The notes under the pieces are model-generated. The model did no database searches. It was not told where the DNA came from and saw only the letters and a program-made list of their open reading frames with translations. A stretch of DNA of 64,000 bases from CAWEWH01 sp963812775. GTDB taxonomy: Bacteria > Pseudomonadota > Alphaproteobacteria > Rhizobiales > Beijerinckiaceae. The position numbers were made by a program, and so were the translations under genes. This document shows, piece by piece, positions 8,882 to 16,970 of this stretch (within the stretch, counting starts at the first letter, position 1; every line of letters begins with the position of its first letter). Location of the stretch: assembly GCA_963812775.1 (NCBI GenBank), contig CAWEWH010000005.1, positions 930,001 to 994,000 on the forward strand, written 5' to 3'.

Positions 8882-8904
8882 GCGTTGGTGCCCAGGAGAG
8901 GACT
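8882..8904. other. Direct repeat of the tRNA-Leu 3' end (putative att site)
   Basis: GCGTTGGTGCCCAGGAGAGGACT (23 bp, written here in full as the key site; 8882-8904) is identical to 10655-10677, which covers the last bases of the tRNA-Leu gene. The flanks differ. A second copy of a tRNA 3' end about 1.8 kb downstream of the tRNA is the usual footprint of a tRNA-specific integrase. Confidence 0.75.
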
Positions 8905-9032
8905 GACTTGTCGCCTCGGGGTAGCCTTATGCTGCAAGGGTTTCAGCCGACCCATCAACCGGCTGTGTACCTCTCCCGTGTACCAGCGGTAAAGCAGCTT
9001 CTGCATGAACGCCACGACCGGGGCGCAACAGC

Positions 9033-10127
9033 CTACGCCGCGCTTGTTGTGGGCTCTGAAACCACGCTTTTAGCCGAAGGTTCTTGGCGGGCTGCCGAAG
9101 AACCTTGGTGGCGGCTTGGATAGTAAGGCATCGCGAAGTCCAGCTCACACTCGAAGCCCTCGGGCCGATACCAGCATTGCAGAGTTCCTTGCAGCTCAGA
9201 CTGGACGAGCTTGTTGAGCAGCCGCGAGCCGAACCCGGTGCGGGTTGGCGTCGCCACGGTCGGTCCGCCACGCTCATACCAGTTGAACATAACCCGCGTG
9301 TTGTGATGTTCGGGAGTTGCGGACCATTCAACGATGACGTGACCTTTTCCTTCGACCAGAGCCCCGTGTTTCACGGCATTGGTGACAAGCTCGTGGATGA
9401 TCAGCCCGAAAGGTGTGACGAGCTTCGGCGGCAACTCCAGGTCCGGCCCCCGCAAAGAGAAGGTTCGGGTGTCATCAAGTGTTACATCGTATGGCGCAAT
9501 CTCGGCTTGCAACACATCCTTCAGCCCCAAGCTGTCGCGCTGTTCGTCTGTCAGCAGTTTATGGGTCGCTTGAAGCGCTTGCAGGCGAGCTTCGAACGAA
9601 GACGAAAAGTCGTCCAGTGTCCCGGCGCTTCGCGCGCTCTGCCGGGCCAATCCCGACACGGTCTGGAGAATGTTGCGCACGCGATGCTCCAGCTCCCGGG
9701 TCAGTTCAGACTTCCTCTCCTCAGCCGCGTCGGCCGCTTCTAGCGCTCTGCGATAGCCCTTCAGGGCCGCCTGCAATGTCGCTCCGGTCAACAGGATGAG
9801 CAGACCAACGCCGGCGAACATCACCAAGTTCACTATCGAGACCGTCTGTGCAATCGCGAAGGTCTCGCGGGGGTTGGTGAAGAAGAACCAGGTAATAACA
9901 ATCGAAACAACCAAGGCCAAGGCGCCAGGACCAGGGCCGGCTAACACAGCGGCGAAAAGAATAGCAGCATAGAACGGCGCAAACGGGGTTGCGTCGGGCT
10001 GGAAGCCTCCGACGAGGACGCGGACGGCCGTCGCACCCGCCACGCACGCCGCGGCGAGCATGTACCCCTTCCAGGGGTCGTGCTCTGCTGCTCTGTTGTA
10101 CGCCCGTAAAAGTCGGCTACTGCGCAT
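9033..10127 (-). CDS. HWE-family membrane sensor histidine kinase
   Basis: The 364-aa kinase has an N-terminal membrane domain of about four helices (residues 22-120, DUF4118/KdpD-like). A short coiled linker follows, then the HWE H-box ELEHRVRNIL with His148. The ATPase part has IIHELVTNAVKHGAL (N-box) and GFGSRLLNKLV (G-box region). The start is ATG 10127, with GGGGCG upstream. It is divergent from a broken receiver gene that was probably its partner. Both lie between the tRNA-Leu gene and the duplicated tRNA end. Base composition is visibly less GC-rich than in neighbouring genes, suggesting transfer. The signal is unknown. Confidence 0.85.
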   Translation of the reverse strand: MRSSRLLRAYNRAAEHDPWKGYMLAAACVAGATAVRVLVGGFQPDATPFAPFYAAILFAAVLAGPGPGALALVVSIVITWFFFTNPRETFAIAQTVSIVNLVMFAGVGLLILLTGATLQAALKGYRRALEAADAAEERKSELTRELEHRVRNILQTVSGLARQSARSAGTLDDFSSSFEARLQALQATHKLLTDEQRDSLGLKDVLQAEIAPYDVTLDDTRTFSLRGPDLELPPKLVTPFGLIIHELVTNAVKHGALVEGKGHVIVEWSATPEHHNTRVMFNWYERGGPTVATPTRTGFGSRLLNKLVQSELQGTLQCWYRPEGFECELDFAMPYYPSRHQGSSAARQEPSAKSVVSEPTTSAA

Positions 10128-10290
10128 AACGCCCCGCTCAAGACGAGCCTAGTTCCAACGCCGCCCGCACATCAACACCAAATGTTAGCCTGCCTGCCAT
10201 GGTTCAACTCCCGCCCGACAAGTGTCACCCGTCTGTCACTGTTGACTAGCGAGCAGGACGCGTCAGGGGCGCTCACGAGTAGGAGCGGAT

Positions 10291-10640
10291 GTGATCGTCC
10301 TCGTTGTTAACGATGAAGTGTTGGTCCGCGCTTGGGTGACCGACGTACTGGACGAACCAGGTTTTGAGGTAGCTACGGCACTTACGGCGCCGAGGCCCTG
10401 CGCGCTCTTGAGAGTAGGGACGACATCGGTTTGGTATTCACCGACGGGCACATGCCGGGCGAACTTGACGGCATTGCGCTTGTTCAGCGCCTACGAAAAC
10501 GATGGCCTCTTCCTGTCATTCTGACCTCCGCCCAGATGTTGGCCGGCGAGGTGGCATCGCCCGAGCGTGCGGTCTTCTTGGCGAAGCCTTACGAGGGGAC
10601 GAAGCTTATTGAGACAATCCGTGGCAATCTCTTGCGCTGC
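10291..10640 (+). pseudogene. Broken receiver-domain response regulator
   Basis: The first frame from GTG 10291 gives VIVLVVNDEVLVRAWVTDVL and then loses similarity near 10378. A frame offset by two gives YGAEALRALESRDDIGLVF, TDGHMPGELDG (phospho-acceptor Asp) and FLAKPYEG (Lys). Together they make one CheY-like receiver. The frame has no stop of its own and reads on into the tRNA-Leu antisense sequence as far as 10760, so the 3' end may have been lost at the island boundary. Asn replaces one of the usual acidic pocket residues (VVNDE). Confidence 0.65.
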
Positions 10641-10654
10641 AGGGGATCGTGCGA

Positions 10655-10677
10655 GCGTTGGTGCCCAGGAGAGGACT
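10655..10677. other. tRNA-Leu 3' end copy of the direct repeat (putative att site)
   Basis: This is the partner of the 23-bp repeat at 8882-8904. It covers the encoded CCA and the 3' acceptor and T-arm side of tRNA-Leu. The roughly 1.75 kb between the copies holds a kinase and a broken receiver, but no integrase. Confidence 0.75.
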
Positions 10678-10743
10678 CGAACCTCCACGGCTTTCACCAC
10701 TGGTACCTGAAACCAGCGCGTCTACCAATTCCGCCACCTGGGC
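10659..10743 (-). tRNA. tRNA-Leu (anticodon CAG)
   Basis: The minus strand reads GCCCAGGTGGCGGAATTGG at its 5' end. The acceptor stem GCCCAGG pairs with CCTGGGC. The anticodon stem CTGGT/ACCAG encloses a loop TTCAGGT with anticodon CAG, there is a long variable arm, the T-loop is GGTTCGAGTCC, and CCA is encoded at 10661-10659. The type II (long variable arm) shape fits leucine. Confidence 0.95.
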
Positions 10744-10935
10744 AACGCGCGATGCTTTAAGGGCCCGTGCCGCCGCGGTCAATGCGCGCCCGACCCGCGC
10801 TTTTCCGGATAACATCCCGCGGCAAATCAAGCGCGCCAAGCCGCCATCCATTGAAACCGGTCCGGTCGCGCTTTACGGAAGCTGAACGTGCGGCGCCGAA
10901 CGCCGGCCGCCGGAGCTGAGCCACGGGAGAACGCC

Positions 10936-11950
10936 ATGACCGAGAAGCGCCTGCCGTCCGGTGGTCTCGTCGCCATCCTCGGCGGCTCGGGGTTCGTCGG
11001 CCGCCATGTAGTGCGGGCGTTGGCCAAGCGCGGCTATCGCATTCGTGTCGCGGTGCGGCGGCCCGATCTCGCGGGCGAGATCATGCCCCTCGGCGGCGTC
11101 GGCCAGATCCATGCCGTGCAGGCGAACATTCGTGATCGTGCCTCGGTGGAGCGCGCCGTGACGGACGCCGACGTCGTCGTCAACCTCGTCGGCATCCTGA
11201 AGCAGAGCGGCCGCCAGGGCTTCGAGATCGTGCAGGCGCTCGGCGCACGCGTGGCGGCCGAGGCCGCCGCCAAGGCGGGCGCGCGCGCTTTCATCCAGAT
11301 GTCGGCCCTGGGTGCCGATGCCGAATTCGACCTCCGCCTATGCGCGCACCAAGGCCGAGGGCGAGGCCGCGGCACTCGGCGCCGGCCTTCCGGCGGTCGT
11401 GTTCCGCCCTTCCGTGATCTTTGGGCAGGAGGACCAGCTCTTCAACCGCTTCGCCGCCCTGGTGCGGATGCTGCCGGTCCTGCCGCTCGTTGGTGCCGAC
11501 ACGCGCTTCCAGCCGGTCTTTGTCGGCGACGTGGCCGAGGCGGTGGCCTGCGCGGTCGACGGCCGCGCGCGTCCGGGCACCATTTACGAGCTCGGCGGGC
11601 CGGAAGTGCGCACCTTGCGCGAGATCGTCGCCTATGTGCTCGCCGTCACCGGCCGCAAGCGCCTCGTGGCGGCGTTGCCGTTCGGCGTCGCGCGTGTGCA
11701 AGCGGCGGTGATCGAGTTCGCCGACAGGCTGAGCCTCGGCCTCATGCCGGCCGATTTCGTCATCACCCGCGACCAGGTGCGGCTGCTCGAGCGCGACAAT
11801 GTCGTGTCGGCGGACGCCGAGCGCGACCACCGCACCCTCGAGGGGCTCGGCATTGCGCCGCGCGGCTACGAGGCCATCGTGCCGACTTATCTTTGGCGCT
11901 TCCGCCGCGCCGGCCAGTACAATCAGGGATCGGTGGTCGGCGGTCGGTGA
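10936..11950 (+). CDS. NAD(P)-binding epimerase-like protein, NDUFA9 type (one frameshift)
   Basis: Short-chain dehydrogenase fold with the nucleotide motif LVAILGGSGFVGRHVV at the N-terminus. The active-site Tyr-Lys are in SAYARTKAEGE, typical of the atypical SDR group that includes the complex I subunit NDUFA9. The frame changes near 11317 (GADAEFDL in one frame, then NSTSAYARTK one base on); 1015 bp is 338 codons plus one base. The start is ATG 10936, after GGGAGA. Bacterial members are thought to act in complex I or quinone biology; no nuo genes are in view, so this is by family only. Confidence 0.82.
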
Positions 11951-12682
11951 TCAGGGATCGGCTGGCAGCCGCTTTTGGTCACTGATTGCCGACGGCTGGC
12001 GTCTGACCCCGTGAGAGACGTGCACCATGAGCGCGATGCCGAAGAGCGGCGTCAACAGGTTGAGGAACGGGATGGCGACGAGGCCGGCGATCATCAGCCC
12101 GGCCAGGAACACGCTGCCGCGATGGCGCTGCCGGAGCGCGGCCGCTTCCGGCATCGGCACGAAGCGCGCCGCCGCCAGCTCGAAATATTCGCGTCCGAGC
12201 AGATAGGCGTTGGCCGCGAAGAAGGCCACGAGATTGACGCCCGGGATGAAGACCAGCAGCAGCGCCACGATGTTCACCATCACCGACAGCGCCGCAAAGC
12301 GCGCCCCGTAAAGCAGCGCGCGGCCGATCGACAGCGGCTGGCCCGGCGGCGCGTCGGGATAATGCTCGCGCTCGACCAATGCCGCGGCATCGTCGAGGAA
12401 ATAGCCCGCCACCAGCGCCGTGACGGCCGGCACCAGATAGGCGAGCCCGACGACAAGGCCGAGGCCCGTCAGGAAGAACACGATCGTGTCGAGGATCGGG
12501 TAGGCGCCCGAAATGGTGTGCGCTTCGAGATAGGCGGCAAACAGCCGCGTCAGCACGAGCCAGACCAGCACCAGGAGCGCGATGGTGAGCCCAAGCGACG
12601 TGAACAGCATGCGCCGGAACGCCGGCGACAGGATCTGGCGCCACGCCTTGCCGGCGGCGGTGAGAAGCGAGAACGGCCCCGT
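11951..12682 (-). CDS. EI24/CysZ-like membrane protein, unusual start
   Basis: Integral membrane protein with four or more helices (LGLTIALLVLVWLVLTRLF, then ILDTIVFFLTGLGLVVGLAY, and so on), matching the EI24/CysZ group. The first ATG is at 12610, but the open frame continues upstream with GPFSLLTAAGKAWRQILSP, a typical N-terminus for the family. The only codon there with a good ribosome site (AGGAG at 12693-12689, 6-nt spacing) is ACG at 12682. Either ACG is used, an ATG was mutated or misread, or a shorter protein starts at 12610. The function (sulfate uptake in CysZ) cannot be assumed. Confidence 0.7.
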   Translation of the reverse strand, partial: TGPFSLLTAAGKAWRQILSPAFRRMLFTSLGLTIALLVLVWLVLTRLFAAYLEAHTISGAYPILDTIVFFLTGLGLVVGLAYLVPAVTALVAGYFLDDAAALVEREHYPDAPPGQPLSIGRALLYGARFAALSVMVNIVALLLVFIPGVNLVAFFAANAYLLGREYFELAAARFVPMPEAAALRQRHRGSVFLAGLMIAGLVAIPFLNLLTPLFGIALMVHVSHGVRRQPSAISDQKRLPADP

Positions 12683-12790
12683 GGCGGACTCCTATCGCAC
12701 GACGGACATCAGGCGGCGGACGACGGATACTAGATGATTCCGCTTCGCGCCATGCGTCTTCTGTTCTCTGTCTCCGTCCTCTGTCGTCCA

Positions 12791-12944
12791 GCGCATGATC
12801 CCGAAAAGTGTGCGCGGTTTTCGGTCAAGATCATGCGCGTATCAAGCATGATCCCGAAAAGTGTGCGCGGTTTTCGGCCAAGATCATGCGCGTATCAAGC
12901 ACGATCCCGAAAAGTGTGCGCAATTTTCGATCAAGATCGTGCGC
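12791..12944. repeat. Three tandem palindromic REP-like elements
   Basis: Copies at 12791-12838, 12846-12892 and 12899-12944 share a nested inverted repeat: outer arms GCATGATC/GATCATGC and inner arms CCGAAAA/TTTTCGG around a GC-rich loop. The third copy has GCACGATC/GATCGTGC, so both arms changed together. Related copies occur at 29.4, 30.5 and 40.1 kb, with degenerate ones at 13.88 and 15.69 kb. This is a dispersed rhizobial intergenic element. Confidence 0.9.
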
Positions 12945-12953
12945 AGGAAACGC

Positions 12954-13739
12954 TCAAGCGGCCGGCCGGTCCTCGCCCCACAGATAGCGCTTGTAGTCGA
13001 AACCCATCTCGATCGTGGGCTTCACCACCGCGAAATACGGCGAGATGTCGAAGTCGCGCGGCGTGTAGAGGCTGTGGTGGCGGATGTGCAGGATTTCCTC
13101 GCGCGCGAATTCCGACTTCACCTTGCGGTCGTCGTCGTGGTGCTTGACGCGCGGCAGGATCGGGTAGCGCACGCTTTGGAAGGCCTGCGCGATGAGCGAC
13201 GAGCAGATGCCGCGCGTCGGCGCGCCGGACCCGATGGCGATCATGCGCCGGCGGAAGCGCGCCGGGATGGGCAGCGGAAACAGGTAGCGCATCAGGTCGA
13301 CGACGTTCTTGGTGTCGTATTCGTAGCCGATGCGCTTGGTCATGAACTCGACCACCGCCTTGCGGTCCTGGTGGGTCAGCGCCAACGGCCGGCAGATGCG
13401 CACATGCAAGTCGCGGTATTTGGAGAGCGGCACGGAGATCACGCCCTCCTCGATCTGCGCCTCGACGAGGACATGCGGCTCGCCGTCCATCGTCTCGACG
13501 CCCGGCACCTCGCCGACATACATGGCCGAATGCGACCAGGTCGATTGCGTCAGATACTTGATGATATTGGCGACGCGGCTGTTGCCCTCGACGAGCAGCA
13601 CGTCGCCCGGCTGCAGGACGCGCGACAGCGCGCTCGGATCGGGCGGATAGGCGGGCTGGTAGCCGGTGACCTCGCCCGTCAGGTAGTGGGCGAGCTGGCG
13701 CCCAACCCATCCCTGCGTTTTCTCTCCCATCGCACTCAT
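12954..13739 (-). CDS. YiiX/permuted papain-like cysteine hydrolase family protein
   Basis: The 261-aa protein resembles the YiiX/YebB group of NlpC/P60-superfamily hydrolases. Its hallmarks are PGDVLLVEG, the catalytic His region in TWSHSAMYVGE, and the nucleophile Cys in RGICSSLIAQAF. The order, with His before Cys, is that of the circularly permuted papain fold. There is no signal peptide, so it is probably cytoplasmic or membrane-associated. The substrate is unknown (lipid or peptide amide). It lies between the REP array and the dehydrogenase gene, with no evident operon. Confidence 0.8.
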   Translation of the reverse strand: MSAMGEKTQGWVGRQLAHYLTGEVTGYQPAYPPDPSALSRVLQPGDVLLVEGNSRVANIIKYLTQSTWSHSAMYVGEVPGVETMDGEPHVLVEAQIEEGVISVPLSKYRDLHVRICRPLALTHQDRKAVVEFMTKRIGYEYDTKNVVDLMRYLFPLPIPARFRRRMIAIGSGAPTRGICSSLIAQAFQSVRYPILPRVKHHDDDRKVKSEFAREEILHIRHHSLYTPRDFDISPYFAVVKPTIEMGFDYKRYLWGEDRPAA

Positions 13740-13870
13740 CCCACGGCCGGCCCGGTCTCAGGGCCGCACGCCTCACTGTGACAGTAAAATCTTATTCATC
13801 GGTGTGCATCGACACGATCGGCGGGCCAAAGCCCGTTGCCCTTAACAAGATGTTGCGGCGCGGTCGTCGG

Positions 13871-13912
13871 ACAAGATCATGCGCAAAAAGCCGCATGATC
13901 CGGGAATGTCGG
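13871..13912. repeat. Degenerate REP-like element
   Basis: GACAAGATCATGCGC followed by GCATGATCCGGGAATG at 13873-13910 matches the arms of the dispersed palindromic repeat in the opposite order, in the gap between the hydrolase and the dehydrogenase genes. Confidence 0.5.
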
Positions 13913-13967
13913 CGGCCTTTGGGGGATCGTGCGCAACATCGGAAGCCTTTGCGCAGTGCAGCATCGC

Positions 13968-14963
13968 TCACAGCATCGACGGCAGGACTCGGTCGGGTGG
14001 CCGGTGGCCGTCCATGAAGGTGCGGATATTGACGATGACCTTCTCGCCCATGTCGACGCGGGCCTCGATGGTGGCGGAGCCCATATGCGGCAGGAGCACC
14101 ACCTTGTGACTCTTGGCGAGCTTGAGAAGCCGCGGATTGACCGCCGGCTCGTGCTCGTAGACGTCGAGCCCTGCGCCGGCGATTTCGCCGGCCTCGAGGC
14201 CGCGCGCCAGCGCCACCTCGTCGACGATCTCGCCGCGCGCCGTGTTGACCAGGATGACGCTCGGCTTCAACAGCTTCAGGCGGCGCGCCGACAAGAGGTG
14301 GTAGGTGGCGGGCGTGTGCGGACAATTGACCGAGATGATGTCCATGCGCACCAGCATCTGGTCGAGGCTGTCCCAATAGGTGGCCTCGAGCGCCTCCTCG
14401 GTGGCGGCCGGCACGCGGCGGCGATTGTGATAGTGGATCGACAGGCCGAACGCCCTGGCGCGGCGCGCCAGCGCCTGGCCGATGCGGCCCATGCCGATGA
14501 TGCCGAGCCGCTTGCCGGTGATTCGCCGGCCCAGCATCCAGGTGGGCGACCAGCCGTCCCAGGATTCCTGGGTGAGCGTCAGCGCCCCCTCGTTGATGCG
14601 CCGCGCCACCGCCAGGATGAGCGCCATGGTCATGTCGGCGGTGTCGTCGGTGAGCACGCCTGGCGTGTTGGTGACGGTGATGCCGCGCGACAGGGCGCCG
14701 TGCACGTCGATGTGGTCGACGCCGTTGCCGAAATTGGCGATGAGCTTCAGCTTTTCGCCGGCGTGCGCCAGAACCGAGGAATCGATCTTGTCGGTGATGG
14801 TCGGCACCAGGATGTCGGCGCTCTTGACGGCGTCGGTGAGCTCGGCCGTCGCCATGGCGTGGTCGTCGAGATTGAGCTTGGCGTCAAACAATTCACGCAT
14901 GCGCGTCTCGACCACGTCGGGCAGCTTGCGCGTGACCACCACCAGGGGCCTTTTCCTCACCAT
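13968..14963 (-). CDS. D-2-hydroxyacid dehydrogenase (glyoxylate/hydroxypyruvate reductase type)
   Basis: NAD(P)-dependent 2-hydroxyacid dehydrogenase of 331 aa. The Rossmann motif is GIIGMGRIGQALARRARAFG, the catalytic Arg is in NTARGEIVDE, the Glu in DVYEHEP, and the His in LLPHMGSAT. This set fits the GyaR/GhrB subgroup, which reduces glyoxylate or hydroxypyruvate. The start is ATG 14963 (MVRKRPLVVV), with AGGGG upstream; a longer open frame to 15035 lacks a good start. Substrate preference is inferred. Confidence 0.88.
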   Translation of the reverse strand: MVRKRPLVVVTRKLPDVVETRMRELFDAKLNLDDHAMATAELTDAVKSADILVPTITDKIDSSVLAHAGEKLKLIANFGNGVDHIDVHGALSRGITVTNTPGVLTDDTADMTMALILAVARRINEGALTLTQESWDGWSPTWMLGRRITGKRLGIIGMGRIGQALARRARAFGLSIHYHNRRRVPAATEEALEATYWDSLDQMLVRMDIISVNCPHTPATYHLLSARRLKLLKPSVILVNTARGEIVDEVALARGLEAGEIAGAGLDVYEHEPAVNPRLLKLAKSHKVVLLPHMGSATIEARVDMGEKVIVNIRTFMDGHRPPDRVLPSML

Positions 14964-15160
14964 GACGGTGGCCCCTGTCGAGGACCTGACGGCCGTTTGA
15001 CGATCATGGGTGGTTTCACGCCCCGTTAAGCACAATCGGCGAGAGATAGAAGTTGCTTGCCCTCTGGCTGCCGCGTTGCCTCTCTAGCAGAGGCATGCGG
15101 AAAGACAATCGCGCGGATCGAGGGGCTGGCACCCTGGAGATTGGATCGATTACAAGGTCG

Positions 15161-15686
15161 ATGATGGCGCGCTTCTTCTGGAAAATCCTTCTGGCCGGTC
15201 TGGCGATTGTCGCGGGCCTTGAGGCGGCGCCCGCCCAAAGCGTCGCGCGGGGCGCCGTCACCGGCCAGCCGATGCCGCGCTATGTCAGCCTGAAATCGGA
15301 TCGGGTGAATTTGCGCGAGGGGCCCTCGAAGGACCACAGGACCGCCTGGGTGTTTCAGCGCGCCGGGCTGCCGGTCGAGATCATGGCCGAGTTCGAGACG
15401 TGGCGGCGGGTGCGCGACGCCGAGGGCACCGAGGGCTGGGTTCTGCACTCGCTTCTTTCCGGCCGTCGCACGGCGCTCGTCGCCCCATGGGAGAAATCGG
15501 GCACGCTCTCCCTGCTCGACCGCGCTGATGACCGCGCCGACGTTCTGGCGCGCGTCCAGCCCAACGTCATTGCCAGCATCAGGAAGTGCGACGGCAGCTG
15601 GTGCCGGGTGCAGGTGCAGGAACGTCGACGGCTACATCCGCCAGGAGAAGCTCTGGGGCGTCTACCCGAACGAGAAGATCGAATAA
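15161..15686 (+). CDS. Secreted SH3-domain protein (one frameshift)
   Basis: The signal peptide MMARFFWKILLAGLAIVAGL is followed by two bacterial SH3-like segments: RYVSLKSDRVNLREGPS, then an SLLDRADDRADVLARVQP unit. Such proteins are periplasmic and usually bind the cell wall. The frame breaks near 15616: after VQVQ the frame one base on reads NVDGYIRQEKLWGVYPNEKI and stops at 15686. The 526 bp is 175 codons plus one base, so removing one G restores a 174-aa protein. Confidence 0.82.
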
Positions 15687-15687
15687 C

Positions 15688-15727
15688 GCCTGATCCCGAA
15701 AGGTGCGGGCGGTTTTGGGGATCGTGC
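15688..15727. repeat. Degenerate REP-like element
   Basis: CTGATCCCGAAAGGTGCGGG and GGTTTTGGGGATCGTGCG resemble the two halves of the dispersed palindrome with several mismatches, just after the SH3 gene. Confidence 0.5.
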
Positions 15728-15755
15728 GAAGCGATGATTCGCTGCGAGCGGCGTC

Positions 15756-16211
15756 TCAGACCTTGCGGCGCAGCCGCACGATCACGTCGACGCGGGCGAC
15801 CTCCATCCCTTCCGGGGCTTGCGGCAGCTCGCCGACGGCAATTCCGGGACCCGGGATGTCGATGAGCAATTCGTCGCCTTCGACGAAGAAATGCTGGTGC
15901 TCGCCGATATTGGTGTCGAAATAGGTGCGCGTGCCGTCGACGGCGACCTCGCGCAACAGTCCGGCTTCGGTGAACTGGTGCAGGGTGTTGTAGACGGTGG
16001 CCAGCGAAACCGGCACCCGCGCCCGCGTCGCCTCCTCGTAGAGCCGTTCGGCGGTCACGTGCCGGTCACCCTTGGCGAAGAGCAGCCAGCCGAGGGACAC
16101 GCGTTGCCGCGTCGGCCTGAGCCCGACTTTGCGCAACCGCGCCCTGAGATCGTGGATCGGGCAGCCGTTGCGGTCTGTCGCCGGCGGAGGTGGGCTTACG
16201 CGTTCGTTCAT
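15756..16211 (-). CDS. irr: Iron response regulator Irr (Fur superfamily)
   Basis: The 151-aa Fur-family regulator has the winged-helix region LRPTRQRVSLGWLLFAKGDR and AERLYEEATRARVPVSLAT, followed by VYNTLHQFTEAGLL. A GCP heme-regulatory-type motif sits at the N-terminus (NGCPIHDL), and the His cluster is EHQHFF. These features mark Irr, the rhizobial regulator whose stability depends on heme and which controls heme and iron genes. The start is ATG 16211; an upstream codon at 16289 gives a longer, atypical N-terminus. It is divergent from fabA, as in other Rhizobiales. Confidence 0.92.
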   Translation of the reverse strand: MNERVSPPPPATDRNGCPIHDLRARLRKVGLRPTRQRVSLGWLLFAKGDRHVTAERLYEEATRARVPVSLATVYNTLHQFTEAGLLREVAVDGTRTYFDTNIGEHQHFFVEGDELLIDIPGPGIAVGELPQAPEGMEVARVDVIVRLRRKV

Positions 16212-16359
16212 GAGCTGTCTGTTCGTCACTTGGCTCACTATATCATAGAAAGCGGTGGTCCAGCCCGCAACTGTGGTTTGTCGCGGCAAAACGCCGGTGG
16301 CGATGCTTTCGGGCCGATAAAGTTAGTGTTAGATAGCCCCAACACGGGAGAGCGGGCAA

Positions 16360-16914
16360 ATGGCCCGCAAATGCGGCACGATGGACAAGCAAACTGCGGC
16401 GTTGCAGCAGCGCCAGTCTGCCTTCAGCTACCAGGATCTCATCGCCTGCGGCCGGGGCGAAATGTTCGGAGCCGGCAATGCCCAGCTGCCCTTGCCGCCG
16501 ATGCTCATGTTCGACCGGATTTCGGCCATCGCCGAGGATGGCGGCCAGCACGGCAAGGGTCAGGTCAGGGCCGAGCTCGATGTGCGGCCGGACCTCTGGT
16601 TCTTCTCCTGCCACTTCAAGGGCGATCCGGTGATGCCGGGATGCCTCGGCCTCGATGCGCTGTGGCAACTCGTGGGTTTTTTCCTCGGCTGGCTCGGTCT
16701 GCCTGGCCGCGGCCGGGCGCTGGGCGTCGGCGAGGTCAAGTTTGGCGAGCAGGTGCTGCCCAGCGTCAAGCGCATTGTCTATGGCGTCGATTTCAAGCGT
16801 GTCTTCCGCTCCAGGCTGGTGCTGGGCATCGCCGACGGCTGGCTCGAGGCGGACGGCCGGCGCATTTACGAGGCCAAGGACCTTCGCGTCGGCCTGTTTC
16901 AGACGGCGGCTTAA
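16360..16914 (+). CDS. fabA: 3-hydroxydecanoyl-ACP dehydratase/isomerase FabA
   Basis: Bifunctional dehydratase/isomerase that introduces the cis double bond of unsaturated fatty acids. The hot-dog fold is conserved, with the active-site His in FFSCHFKGDPVMPGCLGLDA and the paired Asp in the same segment; YQDLIACGRGEMFG begins the domain. The product is 184 aa from ATG 16360, preceded by GGGAGAG. ATG 16381 is an alternative with a poorer ribosome site. It is the first gene of fabA-fabB-fabI. Confidence 0.96.
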   Translation: MARKCGTMDKQTAALQQRQSAFSYQDLIACGRGEMFGAGNAQLPLPPMLMFDRISAIAEDGGQHGKGQVRAELDVRPDLWFFSCHFKGDPVMPGCLGLDALWQLVGFFLGWLGLPGRGRALGVGEVKFGEQVLPSVKRIVYGVDFKRVFRSRLVLGIADGWLEADGRRIYEAKDLRVGLFQTAA

Positions 16915-16970
16915 TTGGCCCCCATCGGCCTTGAGGCGACGGCATTGACCGAGACGAAAGGCGACCCACG

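Noticed and set aside
8905..10654. Integrase or transposase within the tRNA-flanked segment
   Set aside because: Only the HWE kinase and the broken receiver can be read; no recombinase motif in any frame.
10649..10885. Protein reading across 10649-10885
   Set aside because: It is a translation of the antisense of tRNA-Leu, a common false gene call.
12791..12944. CRISPR array
   Set aside because: The evenly spaced units are palindromic REP-like elements with almost no spacers and no cas genes nearby.
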